Part shown: positions 46,687 to 55,985 of the stretch, one piece after another
How positions within the stretch are numbered: position 1 is the stretch's first letter
Layout: each line of letters opens with the position of its first letter
Source of the DNA: Rhodothermaceae bacterium bin80
GTDB lineage: Bacteria; Bacteroidota; Rhodothermia; Rhodothermales; Bin80
Length of the DNA stretch: 64,000 bases
Reading direction: 5' to 3'
NCBI GenBank assembly: GCA_002238805.1
Contig: MPNB01000004.1
Location: 1 to 64,000, forward strand
Translations under genes and position numbers: made by a program
Notes under the pieces: generated by a model
The model's input: the letters and a program-made list of their open reading frames with translations, nothing else
Told to the model about the DNA's origin: nothing
Databases searched by the model: none

Positions 46687-48082
46687 TACAGGATTCATTG
46701 CCGGGGCTTACCTCGTAGCGGCAATACTTTTTATTCAGGGTTTAAAAAAATTGCAGTCTCCTGTTACTGCACGGTGGGGTAATCGTCTCGCAGCAATTGG
46801 GATGCTTTTGGCCATTGTGGCTACGTTGTTCAGTCAAAAAATCCTGACCCCCGCAGAGATGATTGGTGGCTTGGTAGTTGGTGGTTTTTTTGGGGCGGTC
46901 ATGGCGAAGCGCGTGAAAATGACCGGTATGCCGGAGTTGGTGGCCGCCTTCAATGGTTTTGGAGGGTTAGCTTCGGCACTGGTAGCCGGTGCAGAGATAG
47001 CCCGGATGGTGGAGCAACAGCTTGAATTTGCAGATCCAGTCAATAATATTGGTGCCTATTTGAGTATTCTCGTGGGCATGGTCACCTTTTCTGGCAGCTT
47101 TATCGCTTTCCTGAAGCTCAGTGGGAAGATGTCAGGTAACCCCATTCAGTTCACGGGTCGATACATTGTTCTGGCCACATGTGCAGCTGCCATTGTGGGT
47201 TCTATCGTTTGGATCGTCCTAGGGGGGGATATGATCTTATTGATCACAATCCTTGCCGGCTTATCGTTGACTCTGGGGATACTGCTGGTTCTCCCCATTG
47301 GCGGTGCAGATATGCCGGTTATTGTGGCGTTCCTTAATGCGATGTCTGGGCTGGCTGCGGCAGCAACCGGTTTTGTGTTATCCAACACAGTTTTGATTAT
47401 TAGCGGTGCACTCGTTGGGGCTTCGGGAATGATGCTGACCGGAATCATGTGTGTTGCAATGAATCGCAGGCTGTGGCATGTACTGGTCGGAGGGTTTGGT
47501 GGTGATTCAGATGATTCAAGTGATGGCGCAAAACAGCTGGCAGATGGACGGACGATTACGTCCACTACAGCGGATGACACGGCGATCTTGCTCAGTTATG
47601 CCCGTAAGGTGATTATTGTGCCGGGCTATGGATTGGCGGTTGCGCAAGCCCAGCATCAGGTGCGCGAATTGGCTGATGTGCTACAGGAGCACGGAGTGGA
47701 GGTCAAATATGCAATTCATCCTGTAGCCGGGCGGATGCCGGGGCATATGAATGTGCTTCTGGCGGAAGCCAATGTGCCTTACGATTTGTTGTTTGAGATG
47801 GATGACATCAACCGTGAATTTGAATCCACCGATGTTGCACTCGTTGTTGGGGCCAATGATGTCGTGAATCCTGCCGCACGCCATGATCAGTCAAGTCCGA
47901 TCTACGGAATGCCGATCCTGAATGTGGATCAGGCAAAGACCGTGATCTTTCTCAAGCGGAGCATGCGCCCGGGATACTCAGGTGTACCTAACCTGCTCTT
48001 CTTTGAGCCGAACACACGAATGCTCTTCGGAGATGCAAAAGATTCAGTAACAGATTTGGTTACCGAGGTTAAGGCCGTCTGA
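46679..48082 (+). CDS. pntB: NAD(P) transhydrogenase subunit beta
   Basis: 467 aa: about eight transmembrane helices (dII) followed by the NADP(H)-binding dIII domain (VIIVPGYGLAVAQAQHQVRE, AIHPVAGRMPGHMNVLLAEA, VALVVGANDVVNPAA). GGADMPVIVAFLNAMSGLAAA is a characteristic membrane stretch. Forms the complete enzyme with PntA and PntAb. Confidence 0.96.
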   Translation: MLSTGFIAGAYLVAAILFIQGLKKLQSPVTARWGNRLAAIGMLLAIVATLFSQKILTPAEMIGGLVVGGFFGAVMAKRVKMTGMPELVAAFNGFGGLASALVAGAEIARMVEQQLEFADPVNNIGAYLSILVGMVTFSGSFIAFLKLSGKMSGNPIQFTGRYIVLATCAAAIVGSIVWIVLGGDMILLITILAGLSLTLGILLVLPIGGADMPVIVAFLNAMSGLAAAATGFVLSNTVLIISGALVGASGMMLTGIMCVAMNRRLWHVLVGGFGGDSDDSSDGAKQLADGRTITSTTADDTAILLSYARKVIIVPGYGLAVAQAQHQVRELADVLQEHGVEVKYAIHPVAGRMPGHMNVLLAEANVPYDLLFEMDDINREFESTDVALVVGANDVVNPAARHDQSSPIYGMPILNVDQAKTVIFLKRSMRPGYSGVPNLLFFEPNTRMLFGDAKDSVTDLVTEVKAV

Positions 48083-48084
48083 GT

Positions 48085-48546
48085 GTGAATAAGCAACCGA
48101 ACAGCGATCACTGTTTCGTGTGTGGACGAAACAATCCGCGTGGACTCTACATGACTTTCTACGACAACGGGGACGACGTTGTCGAGTCGCATTATACTAT
48201 CCCTGCGTTGTTTCAGGGCTATCCGGGTATCGTGCACGGTGGTGTTCAGGCGTCAATTCTGGATGAGATTGCAGGACGTATTTCCCTGATTGCGGATACG
48301 CATGCCTTTATGATGTCAGTACGACTTGACGTCAAGTATCGGCATCCGGTTCCTATTGAGGAGCCGCTACATATAATTGCCAGACGGAAATATTTAAGTG
48401 GCCGTTATGGTCAGGCCCAGTGCATGATTTATTTGGCCGATAGTAAGTTAGCCTCAGAGGCATTTGTGAAGCTGGTCCGGCTTCCCGAAGAAGCGCGTAT
48501 CAGTGGAGATTCGAGCCATGTGTTGGGTTGGCGAGTAGATCCATGA
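48085..48546 (+). CDS. PaaI-type hotdog thioesterase
   Basis: 153 aa hotdog fold acyl-CoA thioesterase. Signature GYPGIVHGGVQASILDEIAG (active-site region) and a VRLDVKYRHPVPIEEPL strand. The GTG start lies 2 nt after the pntB stop, so it is probably coupled to the pnt genes. An N-terminal CFVCGRNNPRGL segment with two Cys is common in this subgroup. Physiological acyl-CoA not identifiable. Confidence 0.88.
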   Translation: MNKQPNSDHCFVCGRNNPRGLYMTFYDNGDDVVESHYTIPALFQGYPGIVHGGVQASILDEIAGRISLIADTHAFMMSVRLDVKYRHPVPIEEPLHIIARRKYLSGRYGQAQCMIYLADSKLASEAFVKLVRLPEEARISGDSSHVLGWRVDP

Positions 48547-48859
48547 GCACTTATTGAGAACCTACGACTAACTGTTCTGAGCAACATCGGAGCACAGTGA
48601 TATCGCAGTTTTTCTGTTGCTCAGGAGTCACCTGCTGCATGGATTGAGTTCGTGCCGGGGAGATATTATTTGAGGGATTATATAGATCTGTATAGGATAA
48701 CAGGTTCCATCTATGGGCGAAATGTGCACGAATTTCTTGCCGATGACTTTCTGATGCACCGAAATAGGCTTTTTGATGCTGAAATCAACGTTTCTTGGCT
48801 ATTCGGGTACGTTCTGAGAAGCACCGAAAGCACTATGGCGCATGAGTTTGGGGCACTAC

Positions 48860-49540
48860 TCATACAATCGGGTCTAACCCTTCGAGCCGTTCTATCCAAT
48901 TGTTAAAGTGAGGACACTCAGCCCGGATGCAGTCCATCCCAATCATTTCCGCAATCAACTCCCCGAAGAATCGCTTATCATAGGCTGGGTACAAATGGTA
49001 TAGTCTTTTAGATGGTGCCGTTGTCGGATCGTCGTCGATTAATTCTGGATTCTCAAACTTTTCCATTATCTGACGCAACTCACTAAGCTTGCTCACTGAC
49101 GTGAGAGCAGTCAGTTCATTATCCAGGATATTAACGTTGCTGAAGAGTATCGCTTCAAACTCGTGTAGTTGTAGATGCGGGATAAACCCACGCGGATTAC
49201 CTAAGTCTGTGCTAAATGCTTGTTCCAAATGCCGGATTCGCTGGCAGGGTGTAGATCTAGGGGGGATATCACTCATGCCCGGAAAATCTGTCGGGAGAGC
49301 ATAGAGGTCAAACATTGTTGTACAATACGCTGATTTGTCCTGCCTCATCCATTGCTGAATATCCCGTTTTGGCTGTGTATAGTTGCGCATTCCGCCCCGT
49401 GCAGTTGATCCTCTGGAGCGTTTAAGAAGGACACATCGAGGAGTCACTACGATATTTCTTTTGAACAGATACGGATAAAGTACTCCTTTAACAAAGGCCT
49501 CTTCGGTTTCCCCCTCGACCACGACATTCACACGAATCAT
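48860..49540 (-). CDS. DUF4276 protein, TOPRIM-like, partner of the AAA ATPase
   Basis: 226 aa from the ATG at 49540, which overlaps the ATPase stop (ATGA). The N-terminal VNVVVEGETEEAFVK matches a TOPRIM-type Glu motif, the middle has TTMFDLYALPTDFPG (Asp-x-Asp-like acidic stretch), and IPHLQLHEFEAILFSN is typical of DUF4276. Likely a metal-dependent nuclease. With the upstream ATPase it resembles two-gene ATPase plus TOPRIM defence systems (PARIS and the AbiL layout are analogues). I infer an antiphage role. The target is unknown. Confidence 0.8.
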   Translation of the reverse strand: MIRVNVVVEGETEEAFVKGVLYPYLFKRNIVVTPRCVLLKRSRGSTARGGMRNYTQPKRDIQQWMRQDKSAYCTTMFDLYALPTDFPGMSDIPPRSTPCQRIRHLEQAFSTDLGNPRGFIPHLQLHEFEAILFSNVNILDNELTALTSVSKLSELRQIMEKFENPELIDDDPTTAPSKRLYHLYPAYDKRFFGELIAEMIGMDCIRAECPHFNNWIERLEGLDPIV

Positions 49541-50739
49541 GGTCGCCCTCCAAGGACATTCATCTCCCAAAGCTCACCAAGAGAGTATGCATTCAACCAT
49601 TCTCTCAGGGATTCACCATCGTGCTTCCTAAATACCGATTCTCCCAATCCATAACGAAAGTCACCTGCCGATAGGGCAGTTGAATCTCTGCGTTCGACGG
49701 TGATGATATCTTCAGGCTCAAACTCATTGAGAAAGGATACGGACTGCGTTGTTAGAATAAGCTGGGCGCGGCTCGAGGCGCTACGCACCAATCCAGCCAG
49801 TACAGTCAAGGCGCTTGGGTGCAGTCCTAATTCTGGTTCATCGATCAGAAGTGTAGAAGGCAAATTTGGTTGCAGTAGAAGCGTTGCTAAACCCATGAAC
49901 CGTAGCGTTCCGTCAGAAAGCTGGTGTGGCCCGAACCGGTAATTCGAGCCGTGTTCCTGCCATTCAAGGCGGATCTTGTCTGGATTGAGTGGGCTGGGAC
50001 GCAATGCAAAATCCTTAAATCTCGGAAAAATTCGACGCACTGCACCTCGGATCAACTTATAGTTCTGGGAATGTCTCTCGTGCAACATGTAGAGAAAAGC
50101 GGGCAAATTACCAGCATCATGCTCCAATCGATCATTTTCATGGAGATCACCTGTTTGCTTAATACGAGCCGCCGAACTAGTGTCATTGAAGTGATATACT
50201 TTCCAAGGGCCGAGCTTGGGCGCACCATGTTTAAACACGTCAAACATGGATTCATCATGCTCTCCAGAGGCAAGAGCCTCTGAATGTCCGCTTCCCATCG
50301 CTTCTTCGTAGAGAGATTCAACCTCTTCGGGGGTAAGAGCTTTCTTATGTCCGCTTTCCAGTCCTTCTTTGTGGGGATATTCCGGTGGGGTCTTGAAGAT
50401 TGCAATTTCGGTTCCAAACACCAGCCTGTCATCTTCAGTTGGTGTGAGTTGGATCTTATAGCCAGCATGATTATTGCTGGGACGGTCAAAGTATAATTCT
50501 GCATTGATGCAGTTGGTCACTTTTGTTCCGTAGTGCAGCATCGCATTTGCGCCACCGGAACGAGCAACGAAAAGCTGAAGATGCCCTTCAATCAACTCAT
50601 CTAACATTCGGAAGAAGCTGACGAAGTTGCTCTTTCCCGCTCCATTAGATCCGATCAGTACATTGATAGGTCTCAATCCAATATTAAGCTCCTTGATAGA
50701 CTTAAAGCCCTTGAGTTCTATGTAGGTGAGTCCCGACAT
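49537..50739 (-). CDS. AAA family (AAA_21/OLD-like) ATPase
   Basis: About 400 aa from the ATG at 50739: MSGLTYIELKGFKSIKELNI, Walker A (VLIGSNGAGKSNFVSFF), a signature-like LSDGTLRFMGLATLLL, Walker B (TLLIDEPELGLHPSAL) and the downstream LILTTQSVSFLNEF. This ABC/SMC-like single ATPase domain is typical of ATPases in defence operons. The frame is open 47 codons upstream, but the family start and an in-context ATG support 50739. Translationally coupled to DUF4276. Confidence 0.88.
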   Translation of the reverse strand: MSGLTYIELKGFKSIKELNIGLRPINVLIGSNGAGKSNFVSFFRMLDELIEGHLQLFVARSGGANAMLHYGTKVTNCINAELYFDRPSNNHAGYKIQLTPTEDDRLVFGTEIAIFKTPPEYPHKEGLESGHKKALTPEEVESLYEEAMGSGHSEALASGEHDESMFDVFKHGAPKLGPWKVYHFNDTSSAARIKQTGDLHENDRLEHDAGNLPAFLYMLHERHSQNYKLIRGAVRRIFPRFKDFALRPSPLNPDKIRLEWQEHGSNYRFGPHQLSDGTLRFMGLATLLLQPNLPSTLLIDEPELGLHPSALTVLAGLVRSASSRAQLILTTQSVSFLNEFEPEDIITVERRDSTALSAGDFRYGLGESVFRKHDGESLREWLNAYSLGELWEMNVLGGRP

Positions 50740-50929
50740 GTGCTGTCGAACCCTTTTAATAAAGAGAGGTTTTCCACGCATGAGACCCCAGCTTTGCACA
50801 TCCTTCATGATGGCCCAGGAAAAGATATGATAGTGTGGGAAGGTTCCGCAGCTGGGCCTTATCATCCTGGTGCTGAACATAACCTTCCATCACATGCTAT
50901 CTCAACTTACATCTTCTTCTCGGACGCGT

Positions 50930-51282
50930 TACTTTGCTGCAATTGACGTTCAACGTGATAAGGTTGTGTCGTGCGTTTATGATGCGGACCTGCGGCGTCC
51001 CTGCGATGAGCGGGAATTTTGACTTCGGAGACGGCGCCGATCCGTTATGTCACTGAGTGCCTGCACGACCCAAGTATTTGTTGTTAGAGGAATCTTCATT
51101 GACCGGCTGAATTGCTCGGCACTGCGTCCGTATGTAACCCAGTTGATCGTTTGTGATCCTCGGCACAATGGGCTCATCAGTCGTGGAAACAAGAATGACC
51201 GCAGAGATGCCTTTGATCTCCGCCGGCTACTTCGATTGGGGGAATTCGTTGAAGTGTTTCACTCAGATCAAGCGCGCTGAAC
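50930..51282 (+). pseudogene. IS110-family transposase relic (N-terminal part)
   Basis: Fragments YFAAIDVQRDKVVSCVYDADL and, in another frame, LIVCDPRHNGLISRGNKNDRRDAFDLRRLLRLG match the N-terminal DEDD catalytic region of IS110 transposases (D-P-R-H-N...DRRDA). They are separated by stops and frameshifts, and the C-terminal Ser domain is missing. Dead. Confidence 0.7.
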
Positions 51283-51469
51283 GGATTTCAAGATAGCTGC
51301 ATATTCCAAGCTTCATCCCCCCTCAAAGGCACAGGGGTTTAGTGGCGATTGAAAGATAGAGATAGTCCAGGAGGAGATAATGGTGAATGGATTGAGTATG
51401 ATATTTCCCTTTTGATACATCTTTATGAAACTATCAAATCAATCAAGGATGTTCTCCAGATAATCCACC

Positions 51470-51960
51470 TCAATCAGGGACGATCTGAGAATAATAGCGC
51501 AGAGGAATAGACACAGCTTCGAAGATGTCTCTCTGAGCTTTCCCCTGCCCACTTGCGACCAAGTGTGTCTGCCGAGGTTTTGTAGCCTCCATTATACTCT
51601 CATCGGCCCTCAGGCACATTTCAACAGCCCCTATTTCTCCACTATCTTCCCTCAGAGGTTCTCGGTACGAGTCCCTTCTCCTTAGAAACGTGATCAACTT
51701 CCTCCCCTACGCACTTCCCCTTTCGCAAAGCTCGTCAAAGACCGCAAGCTTATCTTGGCATCCTTGTATAAACCCCCAAGCATATCCTGCTACGATTCAC
51801 CTATGAGATTCAGATCGGGAATCTAGAAACCAGGCTGCTTACCGCCAAAAGGTCCCGGTCTTTCAGTTGCGAGCGTTTCTGGTCAATCACGTCAAGGTCT
51901 TCCTCAACATTTCAACCGAACTATTCGACTACTTGCAGTCGGTGGAGATAAAATCTCGCT
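51470..51960 (-). pseudogene. Possible decayed ORF downstream of the methyltransferase
   Basis: On the methyltransferase strand a fragment NVEEDLDVIDQKRSQLKDRD (about 51840-51915) is followed, after stops and frame changes, by EIGAVEMCLRADESIMEATK...QRDIFEAVSIPLRYYSQIV ending at 51470. The pieces look protein-like but I cannot name a family. It may be a third, lost member of the methyltransferase operon, or chance frames. Between 51283 and 51470 I see nothing else. Confidence 0.25.
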
Positions 51961-51966
51961 CGGTGT

Positions 51967-53139
51967 TCAAGCAGCAGGCCGTAGGGTTAGTACCGTTTCA
52001 ATGCGAATACGAGTATCCAGGGCGTTCTTTCCATCACCCGGCGGCGGTAGGTAACGCCGGCGTGCCGGTATTTCACGGGTTCTTCGGTCTTGGATTTTGA
52101 ATCCGTTCCTGATAGCCAACGCCTCAATGAGTTGTGCGTTATTGACTCTAGCCCCACGAATGAACGAGTTGCCGAGAACCATAACAACATATCCATTCTC
52201 CTTAACGGTTCTGTGTACTTGCCGAAGAACTGCCTCCATATCAACTGCGTACCGCCGAATCCATCCTAGATGCCGTGAACCGATAGTTGAACCGTCAGCC
52301 TGGCTCACATAAGGCGAGATTTCGGGGGACTTCGGATGGCGGGCCATGATTCGTTCCGCCCCCACATTGGAGGCGCGTGTCTTCCTTAGTGACGCCATCA
52401 TATGCCCCATCCATACCAAGGACAATCTGTGCCCCCTTATGTAATCAATTGCATTGAGATATGGTGGTGACGTAAGCACCAGATCAAACTCATTGTCGCC
52501 TATTCCATCGAGAGTACGTGCATCGCCGAGGCGAATGGAAGCCTCACCAACGATACGTTCTGGTTCGAGTCGGCGGGCGACCAGTTGGGCAGACCTTTGG
52601 AACCCGGAATAAACATCGAAATCGTTTTCCTCCGCGACCTTATGTGGTCGGCTGTGGGATGTGTCCTGCGCCAGCGAGGCCATCATTTTCTTTGACACGA
52701 TGATACGGCTAAGTGCAATCATCAAAGCGGGCTTCGTCGGCACGTTATGCCGTCGTAGCACCGTCGTAAGCCGCGCAAGTTCGTCTTCCTGTTTGGCTGC
52801 GAACCAATACGAGATAAACTTTCGGGTTTCCTGATCGGTCGGTCGCTGCACGGTGCTGGGGTGGAGTGACTCTGCTCTCTGAACCAAGTCCACGGCATCG
52901 CCAACGATTGCCTCCGGGTCCAAGCGACTTGTCCATACCTGAGACATCGTCACTGCTAGTGGGTCAATGTCCACGCCGACGCATTCATGCCCCGCTTCTA
53001 CGGCCGCTCGAGGAACCGTTCCAGAACCACACATTGGGTCAAGGACTCGCCCGCCCACCGGTACGACTTCGAGTGCCTCACGCACAAGTTCCGGCGCCAT
53101 ACGTGCCGGAAATGGGTGTATGGTCGCGAGTTTCATCAC
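51967..53139 (-). CDS. DNA methyltransferase (N6-adenine/N4-cytosine type)
   Basis: 390 aa SAM-dependent amino-methyltransferase. Motif X-like HPFPARMAPELVREAL near the N-terminus, SAM motif I VLDPMCGSGTVPRAA (about residues 34-48) with GVDIDPLAV, then catalytic motif IV LVLTSPPYLNAIDYI (about residues 228-242). The spacing leaves about 190 residues between the two, enough for target recognition. The GTG start at 53139 (or ATG at 53136) overlaps the stop of the upstream GHKL ATPase gene, so both are translated together. Probably protects host DNA from the partner's nuclease-like domain. Confidence 0.88.
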   Translation of the reverse strand: MMKLATIHPFPARMAPELVREALEVVPVGGRVLDPMCGSGTVPRAAVEAGHECVGVDIDPLAVTMSQVWTSRLDPEAIVGDAVDLVQRAESLHPSTVQRPTDQETRKFISYWFAAKQEDELARLTTVLRRHNVPTKPALMIALSRIIVSKKMMASLAQDTSHSRPHKVAEENDFDVYSGFQRSAQLVARRLEPERIVGEASIRLGDARTLDGIGDNEFDLVLTSPPYLNAIDYIRGHRLSLVWMGHMMASLRKTRASNVGAERIMARHPKSPEISPYVSQADGSTIGSRHLGWIRRYAVDMEAVLRQVHRTVKENGYVVMVLGNSFIRGARVNNAQLIEALAIRNGFKIQDRRTREIPARRRYLPPPGDGKNALDTRIRIETVLTLRPAA

Positions 53140-55589
53140 CTAGAGACTTCTTGCCGAATGCGCTCATCCGATGAATCCAATAAACCAATCTGGCGGCTAA
53201 GCTCCGTCAGGATCTGGTTACCTGTCTGATGCATGATAACATCATCAGAGTCGTTTATCTTAAGCCATCTCTCTCCAATAATGGTCTCCACTGCCTTCAG
53301 GCGGGCGCTCAGCCGCTCCGGTGAGAATTCTTGTAGGCCTGGGGTTGTGGCACGGGCAACCTTGACGTTCGGGACAGCCTTTGTGTCACTCTTCAAGCGT
53401 TCAAGCGCACTAATCAAGATGGCCAGGGGGACATCACTCCTCGAGAGACTGTGTTGCATGTCAGCGATCCACTGGTCTACATCAGTGACGGTTCGGCACT
53501 CTTTAAACATCTTCCATAGGTCCGTGAGAGTCAGTCCATGGTACAAGTGCAGTTGGATCAGTCGTTCCAGATGCTCGACTTTGAGCAAAGTCAGTTTCTG
53601 ATAGGATGACTGGGGCGACTCTGGAAACATCTTTCGATTCATCTTCCCCTCCGGCTCCTCTTCAGCTGCGTACTTCTCAGCGATAAAGAAGCCATACGCT
53701 GCACCCTCGTCGGAGCGAAAGGATTCCAAGCTCGACGGATCGATTTTGTCTGCCGGAACGGATGGCTTCTCCGTATGCTTGGCATCGTACACTAGTTTGT
53801 AGTCCCGATGGCCATATGCCGCATCACCGTGTCGGCCTAAGCGGGCAAAGAGGACGCCGTCCGTTCCAGGCCGACTGCCTCCCCTGCGCTCGTAACGAAA
53901 TCCAAGAATGCGAAATGTAGCGCCCGTCGCACGCTCCAGTGCATTCTCATTCTGATTGGCAACCTGAAGCAGCCTAACGGCTTCAGTCGCACTTGGTGGT
54001 GCGTCGCCTGCCATAAGTCGCAGGATGCGGTCGCGGTCGCGAAGAAAGTCTGCAATGGTCGCATTATCAAAACCTTGTTCTTGAAGCAGTCCTTCCAATA
54101 GAACTTCTGATGAGGCGAACAGCTTTGCCGGATTTCGATTTTTGCCGTCGCCAGTCAGCTTGTCGACGAAAGGATGCTCAAGGTTGATTGCGAGTCTCCG
54201 CGTACTGGGATCGTATTGTACCGCAGCGGCATGAGGGCCATATTGGACGAAAGTCGGGGTTTCAAATGGCTTGCTCTCGAACTTGGTGCGAAAATCGTCC
54301 AACCATTCCGACGCGCCATCCATGGCAAGGTCCTTGGGGGCAGCAATGTAAAACGACTCCTCACCTGATTCAACAGCGGTACGAACTCCACGAAGCAATG
54401 GCTCAAGAATATGTATGCTTGGTTCGTCGGAAAGGAGCAAATGGATATCCAGATCCTCGATTTGGGCCCGTTCCCACTTGCTAAAAGCGTTACGGCATTG
54501 ATTAAACACCTCCAACAAGTATTTACGAAACTTCCGTACCGGCTTTGAGTCCCTTACGCCTTCGCGTGAAGACAAAAGATGTTCTCGCAATCCCTCGACA
54601 TGCACATCCAAAGCAAATCTAGTCCAAGCCGCGTGATTTGGCTGAGCAATTCCGAATAATTCATCTTCGAGATTGATGACACGTTTGCGGACCCGTACGA
54701 AGAATCCGTGACTGCGGGCAAGATCGGCTGATTTCCCACTCGTTAGTGGCTTCTCGTATATCCGGGCATTGCCTTTGATAACACCGATGTCTGGTAGATC
54801 GTGGTCAATCTCAATAGATTCGATTGTCTCAAGTTTCTCCTTGCTGGAAACGACAGACTGCCTGTTGAGACAGATTTCAAAATCTGAATGGAGGGGAAGT
54901 CCGGTACTCAACACCCATCGCAATGTCCCGGCTGAAAGCCGACTGTACAAGTCGCGGAAATCAGACAAACCCGCCACAGTCCACGATTTGACAGTATTTT
55001 CTCCAAACAAGAAGTCCCAAGCGCTGGGGTCGCGTACTTTGACATCGCTCAGAAGCATCCTCGCCGTTTGCTCACTAACTTCACGAAGCGAGATCTTAGC
55101 TGGCTTCGGATGGTCGGCTTGTCGTTCCGTGACGGTTCGAAAATTCATTGCCGTCAGAAGGAATTTATCATGGACACGACTTAGGTGCATGAGGCGCCAT
55201 GCAAGGACATAGGCTGCTAGTTTTCCGATGCCAAATTGGCCGATTGGAAGGCGCCCGTTTGATGGAGATGCGTTGACCTTGTCGGAGTCTGCAACCCGCC
55301 AGAGTTGACGGAAGCCATCGACGTCCATTCCGTGGCCGTCGTCGATAACCCAAAGCGGAGAGAGTGGACCCGTTCCGTTCTCCGGGTCTGGAAGGAGCAC
55401 ATGGACACGGCTAGCCTGGGCATCGTAGCTGTTGCTCACAAGCTCCTCTATAGCCTTATGCGGACTCTTGTACAATCCTTCCGAGAAGAGGCGAATAATA
55501 TCGAAACTTATGGAAACAGGAATCTCGGCGATTTCATAGCCGGCGTCTTCGAAACCAAAATGTCCGAGCTCATCGCTGTTTTCTTTCAT
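53136..55589 (-). CDS. GHKL (MORC/Hsp90-like) ATPase fused to a PD-(D/E)xK-like nuclease domain
   Basis: 817 aa. GHKL ATPase at the N-terminus: Glu/Asn motif I in KAIEELVSNSYDA (E49, N53), motif II VIDDGHGMD (residues about 81-89), motif III GQFGIGKLAAY. The middle has an S5-like transducer region. Around residues 575-605 GTDGVLFARLG and YKLVYDAKHTEK give a D-x(n)-D-A-K pattern like a restriction endonuclease. A helical C-terminus follows. Prokaryotic MORC/MutL-type ATPases linked to methyltransferases have been described as restriction-like systems. I infer that this protein senses or cuts DNA, with the coupled methyltransferase as guard. Confidence 0.82.
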   Translation of the reverse strand: MKENSDELGHFGFEDAGYEIAEIPVSISFDIIRLFSEGLYKSPHKAIEELVSNSYDAQASRVHVLLPDPENGTGPLSPLWVIDDGHGMDVDGFRQLWRVADSDKVNASPSNGRLPIGQFGIGKLAAYVLAWRLMHLSRVHDKFLLTAMNFRTVTERQADHPKPAKISLREVSEQTARMLLSDVKVRDPSAWDFLFGENTVKSWTVAGLSDFRDLYSRLSAGTLRWVLSTGLPLHSDFEICLNRQSVVSSKEKLETIESIEIDHDLPDIGVIKGNARIYEKPLTSGKSADLARSHGFFVRVRKRVINLEDELFGIAQPNHAAWTRFALDVHVEGLREHLLSSREGVRDSKPVRKFRKYLLEVFNQCRNAFSKWERAQIEDLDIHLLLSDEPSIHILEPLLRGVRTAVESGEESFYIAAPKDLAMDGASEWLDDFRTKFESKPFETPTFVQYGPHAAAVQYDPSTRRLAINLEHPFVDKLTGDGKNRNPAKLFASSEVLLEGLLQEQGFDNATIADFLRDRDRILRLMAGDAPPSATEAVRLLQVANQNENALERATGATFRILGFRYERRGGSRPGTDGVLFARLGRHGDAAYGHRDYKLVYDAKHTEKPSVPADKIDPSSLESFRSDEGAAYGFFIAEKYAAEEEPEGKMNRKMFPESPQSSYQKLTLLKVEHLERLIQLHLYHGLTLTDLWKMFKECRTVTDVDQWIADMQHSLSRSDVPLAILISALERLKSDTKAVPNVKVARATTPGLQEFSPERLSARLKAVETIIGERWLKINDSDDVIMHQTGNQILTELSRQIGLLDSSDERIRQEVSR

Positions 55590-55754
55590 CTTGTTCGGAG
55601 TTGGCCGACGGATCCGGCAGCGCGTTCACGATCTTCTAGGTCACGACGCTGAGGTAGACGATTCGCTGGATACCTGACGGTAATCAGATTCTAAGTCGGC
55701 AACAATTAAAGGTTTCATCAGAGGGAGCGGTCCTCGACGAGCAGGCACTCTCTC

Positions 55755-55985
55755 ATTCGGTGATGGCCTTAGTCAGCTGCTCGACTGGATTCTCGCCCCT
55801 GCGGACCGTGATGCTACGCACATTGCAGTCGCCATGGAGCTTCCTCATGGTCCCGTTGTAGATGGTTCGTGGATTGCGGCTTCCGGGTTTTCTTGATTAG
55901 CCCCAATCAGTTGAACTGTTTCCGGGATCGATTTTCGCCTGCAGGCCAAGGATGACCGTCGGGCTGCGCGCATCCTGTCAGTGTC
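55755..55985 (+). pseudogene. Second IS110-family transposase relic
   Basis: The frame reads GDGLSQLLDWILAPADRDAT, HIAVAMELPHGPVVDG, then (after frameshifts) SPNQLNCFRDRFSPAG and AKDDRRAARILS, the IS110 hallmark 'AMExPHG...NPxQ..RFRDR..PAGAKDDRRDA'. Only the N-terminal catalytic region survives. It ends where the decayed ATPase/TOPRIM relic on the other strand begins, suggesting an insertion into that gene. Confidence 0.75.

Noticed and set aside
48652-48906. 84-codon plus-strand ORF after the thioesterase
   Set aside because: It overlaps the end of the DUF4276 gene on the other strand, starts with GTG without context, and has no recognisable motif. An inverted repeat (CTGAGCAAC/GTTGCTCAG) just upstream has no T-run.
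51349-51510. 53-codon plus-strand ORF with a TTG start (ends ...QGRSENNSAEE)
   Set aside because: It has protein-like composition, but only a TTG start, no neighbours to support it, and it overlaps the decayed minus-strand pieces at one end.
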